From Actinoplanes utahensis (GTDB lineage: Bacteria > Actinomycetota > Actinomycetes > Mycobacteriales > Micromonosporaceae), in the NCBI RefSeq assembly GCF_016862455.1, contig NZ_BOMZ01000078.1, forward strand, positions 62,001-126,000: a stretch of 64,000 nt of DNA. Reading direction: 5' to 3'. The notes beneath the pieces were generated by a model. It was given only the letters and a program-made list of their open reading frames with translations. It was not told the DNA's origin and made no database searches. Below are positions 59,522 through 64,000 of this stretch, one piece after another. A program made the translations under genes and the position numbers. Numbering within the stretch: position 1 is the first letter of the stretch; every line of letters begins with the position of its first letter.

Positions 59522-59603
59522 GCGATCCGGCATACCCGGCGGATCGGCGGCTAATCGATGTAACGTTGCCGCCGCTGGTGGAGGACGAGCGAAAGGCGTG
59601 CAC

Positions 59604-60581
59604 GTGACGGAGCCGATCATCGTGGCCCATGCCGAACCGGGTCTTCTGGCCCACTTCCCCGACATCGTCAAGCTCGCCGACGGGCGGCTGCTGGCGACCT
59701 GGCGGGAAGGTCCGGGACACGTCGACTCCGACGGCCGGATCCGGGTCACCGACAGTGCCGACGGCGGTCTGACCTGGAGCGAGCCGCGCACGGCGGCGGA
59801 CGGGCCGTTCGACGACCGGGATCCCAAGCTGGCGGTGCTCGCCGACGGGACGGTGCTGCTGAGCTTCTTCGTCCTGGAGTGGGGGACCAGGCCGAGACAC
59901 ACCAGCCACGGGACGTACGTGTGCCGCAGCACCGACGGCGGGCGGACCTGGAGTGAGCCGGCCGCCGTGGGAGATCCGCGGTGGGCGGTGTCGCACGGGG
60001 CGGCGGTCCAGTTGGCGGACGGCGACGTGCTGCTGCCGCTGTACGGGCGGCCGAACCGGGACGTGCGGGAACGGGCGGTCATCGTGCGCAGCGATGACGG
60101 CGGGCGGACCTGGGCGGCCGGCGAGGCGGTGGAGATCGCCGACGACGGCGTGGATCTGCAGGAGCCGACGCTGATCGTCCTCGGCGACGAGGTGGTGGCG
60201 TTGATCCGGACGACCGCCGGCCACGCGTACCTGGCCAGGTCCTCCGACGGCGGCCGCGAGTGGAGCGTGCCGCAACCGACGGACATGCCCGCGTCGTCGC
60301 ATCACGCGCTGGTGCTCGGCAGCGGCGAGGTGCTCGTCACCTACGGTGATCTGGAGCCACGGTTCTCCTCGCACCGCGACACGGTCGGGCGCCTGGTGAC
60401 GCGGCCGGAGGGCAGCTGGGACGGGTACCCGGACATTCACCTCTACGACTCCGGGCACCCCGATCAGGCGAACCCGTCGAGTGCGGAGGTGGCGCCGGGC
60501 CGGTTCCTGACGCTCGGGTTCGACGTGCCGAAAGCGACGGTGATCGGCGTCTTCACCGAGGCCGGCGACTACCGGAAGTGA
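59604..60581 (+). CDS. sialidase-fold (BNR/Asp-box) protein
   Basis: A 325-residue six-bladed propeller protein with four Asp-boxes: SADGGLTWSE, STDGGRTWSE, SDDGGRTWAA and SSDGGREWSV. The early FPDIVKLADGRLLATWREG is as in exo-alpha-sialidase-like hydrolases. The Arg triad of true sialidases is not all identifiable. No signal peptide is present, so it would act inside the cell unless the start lies further upstream. GTG 59604 follows AAAGG by 7 nt. A truncated VOC gene follows in the same frame beyond the stop. Confidence 0.78.
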   Translation: MTEPIIVAHAEPGLLAHFPDIVKLADGRLLATWREGPGHVDSDGRIRVTDSADGGLTWSEPRTAADGPFDDRDPKLAVLADGTVLLSFFVLEWGTRPRHTSHGTYVCRSTDGGRTWSEPAAVGDPRWAVSHGAAVQLADGDVLLPLYGRPNRDVRERAVIVRSDDGGRTWAAGEAVEIADDGVDLQEPTLIVLGDEVVALIRTTAGHAYLARSSDGGREWSVPQPTDMPASSHHALVLGSGEVLVTYGDLEPRFSSHRDTVGRLVTRPEGSWDGYPDIHLYDSGHPDQANPSSAEVAPGRFLTLGFDVPKATVIGVFTEAGDYRK

Positions 60582-60960
60582 CCGGACGCCCAGGACCTCG
60601 GGCGGATGGAGGTCGGCGGAGTGATCGGGCACGCCGAGGTGCGGATCGGCGACTCGGTGGTGATGCTCTTCGACAGGTCGCAGGGGCCGCGGACCCCGGC
60701 CTTCCTGCGGCTGTACGTGTCCGACGACGCCACCGTCCTCAGCCGGGCCTCCGAACGCGGCGCCCGGGTGGTCACCGAGCCGACCGAGTTGTTCTGGGGG
60801 GACCGGGTCAGCCGGTTCGAGGACCCGTTCGGGAACCTGTGGTGGATCCACCAGCGGGCCGCCGAACCGTCCGAGGAGGAGATCAACCGGCGGCTCGGCG
60901 TCCCCGTCCTCGTCCTCGTCAAGAAACATGGAGTACGTGCAGAGCGTGGATGTCGTACCC
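60582..60960 (+). pseudogene. truncated VOC-family gene
   Basis: After the sialidase stop the same frame continues with a VOC-like C-terminal domain: GGVIGHAEVRIGDSVVMLFDRS, AFLRLYVSDD, SRASERGARVV and FEDPFGNLWWIHQR. The first 40 or so residues of a normal VOC protein are missing. After EEEINRR the frame runs on into sequence with no VOC character until it collides with the next gene. It is therefore N-terminally deleted and probably frameshifted at the end. An ATG at 60606 could still express a fragment. Confidence 0.55.
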
Positions 60961-60966
60961 CGTGTG

Positions 60967-60972
60967 TAAGCT
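60967..60972 (+). promoter_or_regulatory. -10 hexamer for the lipoprotein gene
   Basis: TAAGCT lies 9 nt before GTG 60982; no ribosome-binding site is visible, so the mRNA may be leaderless. Confidence 0.4.
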
Positions 60973-60981
60973 CCCCGACCT

Positions 60982-61611
60982 GTGAAGACCCTAAGAATCC
61001 TCGCGTTGGCCGGGGTCCTGGCCGTCGCTGGTTGTTCGAGTTCCGAGAAACCGGCCGAGCCGACGTTCGAGGCGAGCAGCGCGCCGGCCGCTCCCTCCGT
61101 CGCGGTCACCGCGGCGGGTGTGAAGGTCGGCCCCAAGGGCAGTCCCTGCGAGTTGCCGTTCAGCTTCGACGCGGCCGCCGACTGGAAACCGAAGGCGGTC
61201 GACGTCAAGACGCTCGGTGAGTTCGCCGAGCTGGCCAAGGTCGGCGAGTTCACCAACGTCTGCGAGATCGACGCCAAGCCGGCCGGCAACATCGGATTCC
61301 TCCGCGTCTACCTCGCCGAGGGCCGCAGCGGCCAGCCGCGCGGGCACCTGGACGCGTTCGTCAAGGCCGGGCGGCGCGAGGTCTCCGGGGAGGTCTACAA
61401 GGACATCCAGGTGGCCGCGCAGCAGGGCGCCGAGGTGACCTGGAACCTCAAGAGCACGTCGCTCGACATGACCACCCGCTACTCGGCGTTCGCGATGAAC
61501 ACCGAGGCGGGCGCGGTCGTCGTGGTGCTCAACGCGTTCGACGAGATCGAGTACGAGCAGATGCTGCCGGCCTTCCAGCTCGCCGTGCAGTCGGCTGCGG
61601 TCGCGTCCTAG
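60982..61611 (+). CDS. secreted lipoprotein of DUF3558-like appearance
   Basis: A 209-residue lipoprotein with a signal peptide ending in the lipobox LAVAGC (Cys18), then a Ser/Pro/Ala spacer and a globular domain holding two Cys residues (PCELPFSFD and VCEIDAKP) that may form a disulfide. The domain layout recalls DUF3558-type actinobacterial lipoproteins, but I hold that weakly. GTG 60982 is the start that gives a proper signal peptide. Its stop is convergent and overlaps a possible small membrane gene by 4 bases. Confidence 0.72.
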   Translation: MKTLRILALAGVLAVAGCSSSEKPAEPTFEASSAPAAPSVAVTAAGVKVGPKGSPCELPFSFDAAADWKPKAVDVKTLGEFAELAKVGEFTNVCEIDAKPAGNIGFLRVYLAEGRSGQPRGHLDAFVKAGRREVSGEVYKDIQVAAQQGAEVTWNLKSTSLDMTTRYSAFAMNTEAGAVVVVLNAFDEIEYEQMLPAFQLAVQSAAVAS

Positions 61612-61832
61612 GAGACGTACCAGTCGAAGATCTCCCAGCCCAGCGGGGAGACCATCACCGCCAGCGCGAGGGCGCTGGCCGCGGTCGCCGCGGCCAGCGC
61701 CGGCCACTGGCGGTTGCCGGCCCGGTAACGGCGACTGCGTCCGCCGTCTCCGACGTAGGCCGGTGGACGCCGTCCCTGCCGGACGGTCGTCCACTCGCAG
61801 ACCGTGCCGTCCCACGGCGTTACGATGCCGGT
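61608..61832 (-). CDS. possible small membrane protein, start unresolved
   Basis: The minus-strand frame ending at 61608 has a hydrophobic helix near its C-terminus (WPALAAATAASALALAVMV) and an aromatic end (WEIFDWYVS), the look of a small single-pass membrane protein. I find no ATG, GTG or TTG close to where the protein-like part begins (about 61830), so it may use an unusual start or be decayed. Confidence 0.3.
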   Translation of the reverse strand, partial: TGIVTPWDGTVCEWTTVRQGRRPPAYVGDGGRSRRYRAGNRQWPALAAATAASALALAVMVSPLGWEIFDWYVS

Positions 61833-61855
61833 CGATCCGGGAGTGATGAAAGACG

Positions 61856-62758
61856 TTGACGCGTACGCTGCACGGCCGCCGGATGGCGAGGCTTCCGGCC
61901 CTGGAGGACACCGAAGAGCTCGTCGCCTTGAACGCCACCGTCGACGGCCGGCTGGTCGCTGTCTCGGAGCGGGGCAGCCGGGAGAACAGACTCGCCAGCC
62001 CACGGGTACGGGTTCACCTGCACGAGAGCGGGGACGACTGGCGCCCGGTGACGCTGACCGGGGTGACGATGAGGCCGAGCAAGGTGGATCTGCTGCCCGA
62101 CGGTGACATCCTGCTCGTTCAATCCCGCACCGTCCGGCGGCCGTTCGAGCCGACACCCGACGGCGCGCAGGTCTTCGACGCCTCCGGTCAGGCGTCACGG
62201 TCGTTCCGGATCGGTGACGGTGTCACGCACCTCGCCGTCGACGAGCCGGGCACCATCTGGGCGGGGTACGGCGACGAGGGGATCTACGGCGGGGATCCCC
62301 TCAGCGCGGGCGGTCTCGCTCGTTTCGACGAGTACGGCCGGCAGCTGTGGACCTATCAGCCGGCCGACGGCTTCGACCACGTCGCGCACTGCTATGCGCT
62401 GAACGTCGGCGCCCGGACGACCTGGGCCTACTACTACACCGGCTTCCCGCTGCTCCGGATCACCGATACGGAGACCGCACCCTTCCCGCCCGGCCCGGTC
62501 CGCGGGGCGCGGGGAGTGCTGGTCCACGGTGACTCGGTGATTTTCATCGGCGGTTACGGCGCTCCGTCCGGGCTCACCGAATGCCGGCTGCGTGACGGGG
62601 CCGTCGTCGAACCCGGTCCGGCCGTCCTGACCGCACCCAAGAGGATCGACATCGTCAGCACGCGCGGTAGCCGCCTGTACCTGCGTACCGGTCAGGCGGT
62701 GTTCGTAGCCGACATGGCCGACCCGGTCACCAGCCTCGCGTCCCGGGGCCGCCCTTGA
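61856..62758 (+). CDS. beta-propeller-like hypothetical protein
   Basis: A 300-residue protein with repeated strand motifs of a propeller (LVALNATVDGRLVAVSERGS, LLPDGDILLVQSR, HLAVDEPGTIWAGYGDEGIYGG, LARFDEYGRQLWTYQP). No signal peptide is present. I know similar cytosolic proteins of actinomycetes only as hypothetical. The start is probably TTG 61856 (GGGAG 11 nt upstream); ATG 61883 is the next choice. It overlaps the convergent DUF427 gene by 32 bases. Confidence 0.6.
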   Translation: MTRTLHGRRMARLPALEDTEELVALNATVDGRLVAVSERGSRENRLASPRVRVHLHESGDDWRPVTLTGVTMRPSKVDLLPDGDILLVQSRTVRRPFEPTPDGAQVFDASGQASRSFRIGDGVTHLAVDEPGTIWAGYGDEGIYGGDPLSAGGLARFDEYGRQLWTYQPADGFDHVAHCYALNVGARTTWAYYYTGFPLLRITDTETAPFPPGPVRGARGVLVHGDSVIFIGGYGAPSGLTECRLRDGAVVEPGPAVLTAPKRIDIVSTRGSRLYLRTGQAVFVADMADPVTSLASRGRP

Positions 62759-63188
62759 AGGGGCCGGTGATGTCGGCGGTGATCCAGCCGCCGTAGAAGT
62801 CACCCTCCTGCGGGCGAACCGGTTCGCCGGCCACGCGGCATTCGCCGACACGGCTCGGGTAGAAGGCGACGGCTCCGGTGATCACCGCGTACCCGGGAGT
62901 GGGGTTCTCGTAGGACCAGCCCACCCGGGGCACGCGCAGGTCGCCGAGGACGAGATCCCAGTAGGTGGCGTCACCCTTGAACTCGCAGTACGAACGTCCC
63001 GGGGCCGCTTCCAGCACACCGGCGGCGATGTCCTCTCGGGGGACGTAGTAGACCGGCGGGTGCGACGTCTCCAGAACCCGATGACAGCGGTCGCTGTCGG
63101 CGATCACCCGCCCGGCGTGCACGATCGTCACCCGGGCCGTGGTGCGCTCCACACGTGGTGGGCGCGGGTAGTCCCACACCGATTCCAT
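62727..63188 (-). CDS. DUF427 family protein
   Basis: A 153-residue protein that matches DUF427. It has VTIVHAGRVIADSDRCHRVLETSHPPVYYVPREDI, then YCEFKGDATYWDLVLGD and WSYENPTPGYAVITGAVAFYPSRV. The small beta-rich fold occurs widely in actinobacteria; no function is established. ATG 63188 gives the family length. It lies convergent to the propeller-like gene and overlaps it by 32 bases. Confidence 0.88.
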   Translation of the reverse strand: MESVWDYPRPPRVERTTARVTIVHAGRVIADSDRCHRVLETSHPPVYYVPREDIAAGVLEAAPGRSYCEFKGDATYWDLVLGDLRVPRVGWSYENPTPGYAVITGAVAFYPSRVGECRVAGEPVRPQEGDFYGGWITADITGPFKGGPGTRGW

Positions 63189-63244
63189 CGTTCCAGACTG
63201 CCAGTTCGGCGGTATCTCCGTCGCGGGAGGGGACGGCCGGGCGG

Positions 63245-63250
63245 TACGGT
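63245..63250 (+). promoter_or_regulatory. -10 hexamer for a leaderless start at 63257
   Basis: TACGGT lies 6 nt before GTG 63257, which favours this start over ATG 63266. Confidence 0.45.
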
Positions 63251-63256
63251 CCGCCG

Positions 63257-63625
63257 GTGGACACCATGAGTCTGGTCGCCGACGGCGTCGACGTCCGGCA
63301 GACCGAGGACGACCTCACCCTGGTCCTCAGTGCCGCGGGCGCCGAGGTGATGCGGCTCCGGGTGCGGTACGAGGGCTGGGACGACGAGGTGATCAACCCG
63401 GCGGGAGCGGCCGCGCCGGGGCCGGGCGCCTTCACCCTCATCGGCCACGAGCTGCGCCTCGAATTCGGCGCGCGGACCGTGGCGGACGTCGGGTACGCGC
63501 GGGACTGCCGGGTGCGGCTCGATGTGGACGACGAGGGGATCCGGCGGGTGCGGGCCGCGCTCCTGGAGATCCTGCAGTGCGCCTGCTACATCGTGGACAC
63601 CGCCGAGGGCCGGGTCTGCAGTTGA
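63257..63625 (+). CDS. hypothetical protein
   Basis: A 122-residue protein with a beta-rich N-terminal half (LVADGVDVRQTEDDLTLVLS, VMRLRVRYEGWDDEVINP), then GAFTLIGHELRLEF and a helix RVRAALLEILQCACYI. I recognise no family. GTG 63257 is chosen because of the -10 hexamer 6 nt upstream; ATG 63266 is the alternative. A strong hairpin follows the gene. Confidence 0.55.
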   Translation: MDTMSLVADGVDVRQTEDDLTLVLSAAGAEVMRLRVRYEGWDDEVINPAGAAAPGPGAFTLIGHELRLEFGARTVADVGYARDCRVRLDVDDEGIRRVRAALLEILQCACYIVDTAEGRVCS

Positions 63626-63695
63626 GTTCCACGACCGGATCCGAACCGCCGAACCGGCACCTGATCGTCGCGTACGTGATCCTGATGAGCCTGCC

Positions 63696-63734
63696 GCGCC
63701 GCATCGGTGCGGAGCCGTCCCACCGATGCGGCGC
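63696..63734. terminator. 14-bp perfect hairpin between convergent genes
   Basis: GCGCCGCATCGGTG (63696-63709) pairs exactly with CACCGATGCGGCGC (63721-63734) across an 11-nt loop. It lies between the hypothetical gene's stop and the convergent aldehyde dehydrogenase stop. Confidence 0.65.
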
Positions 63735-63740
63735 CGCGGC

Positions 63741-64000
63741 TCAGAACGGGTAGGAGGCCGGTTCGCCGCGCATGGTGATCCAGCGGGTCTCGGTGAAGGC
63801 CTCGATGTTGGCGGCCGGGCCGCCGAAACGGGAACCGGTGCCGGACGCCCGGACGCCGCCGAACGGGGCGTTCGCCTCGTCGTTGACGGTCTGGTCGTTG
63901 ATGTGCACGATGCCGGTGGGGATCTGCTCGGCGACGGCCAGTCCGCGCATCACGTCTCGGGTGACGATGCCGAGCGACAGGCCGTACTCGCCGGCGGCGG
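63741..64000 (-). CDS. aldehyde dehydrogenase, C-terminal end (5' partial)
   Basis: The minus-strand frame runs out of the window at 64000. The 85 or so visible residues are the C-terminal end of an aldehyde dehydrogenase: YGLSLGIVTRD, then IPTGIVHINDQTVNDEANAPFGGVRASGTGSRFGG and FTETRWIT. The NDQTVNDEAN-type loop is like benzaldehyde and vanillin dehydrogenases. The catalytic Cys and cofactor site lie outside the window. Confidence 0.88.
   Translation of the reverse strand, partial: AAGEYGLSLGIVTRDVMRGLAVAEQIPTGIVHINDQTVNDEANAPFGGVRASGTGSRFGGPAANIEAFTETRWITMRGEPASYPF

Overview
The window is high-GC, gene-dense DNA of an actinomycete. Tat-type and Sec lipoproteins, many secreted carbohydrate-active enzymes with discoidin or chitin-binding modules, an NgcEFG-type sugar importer, a bacterial P450 operon and frequent leaderless start sites (TANNNT 6-9 nt before the start codon) suggest a soil or litter Micromonosporaceae-like organism (Actinoplanes or a relative). 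The family assignment is inference; the actinobacterial character is clear. No rRNA, tRNA, CRISPR array, intact insertion sequence or origin was seen.

Layout. 1-6.1 kb is the edge of a secondary-metabolite cluster: the 3' end of an NRPS gene (adenylation C-terminus, carrier protein, and a terminal SDR domain whose catalytic Tyr is Gln), a PabA/PabB-type aminodeoxychorismate synthase pair, a 14-helix MFS exporter and a divergent XRE regulator. A perfect 30-bp tandem repeat lies in the promoter between the last two. 6.2-10.6 kb is accessory: an orphan response regulator, an SMI1/KNR4-like protein, a transposase remnant, a CGCGCP-motif protein, an AbiEii-like nucleotidyltransferase pair and a DUF6193-like protein. 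10.7-15 kb has a PL3 pectate lyase with a LacI-type palindrome at its promoter, a beta-propeller membrane protein, and a hydrolase/MerR divergent pair.

15.1-22.4 kb is an aminosugar module: GlcNAc-type kinase divergent from RpiR regulator, SIS protein, NgcE/F/G ABC transporter and a GH16 enzyme carrying a chitin-binding module. 22.4-28.7 kb is a second polysaccharide locus (LuxR-type protein, secreted zinc protease, GH43 and a large alpha/alpha-barrel glycosidase) behind another LacI-type palindrome. 28.8-34.5 kb is housekeeping: HAD hydrolase, 7Fe ferredoxin, DksA/TraR protein, a PH-like domain protein, fatty acid hydroxylase family protein, dodecin and metallophosphoesterase.

34.5-42.7 kb is a TetR-controlled catabolic operon: P450, aldehyde dehydrogenase, two unlike acyl-CoA dehydrogenases, acyl-CoA ligase and SDR. 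It fits oxidation and activation of a sterol- or terpenoid-like substrate. 42.7-48 kb has a PQQ-propeller lipoprotein, FGGY kinase, LysR regulator and MoeA. 48-53 kb pairs a DUF4132 (MolR-like) giant protein with divergent small and HEAT-like proteins. 53-64 kb holds small conserved proteins (DUF4177, NmrA-like, VOC, DUF402, DUF1810, DUF427), a possible secreted micropeptide, a sialidase-fold protein and the end of an aldehyde dehydrogenase.

A recurring feature is short tandem duplication. In-phase minisatellites occur inside coding regions (18 bp in the GlcNAc kinase and the DUF402 protein, 60 bp in the metallophosphoesterase). Units of 16, 28 and 29 bp are repeated across stop codons at three loci, and the 30-bp unit lies in a promoter. 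Perfect long hairpins without U-tracts separate several convergent gene pairs.
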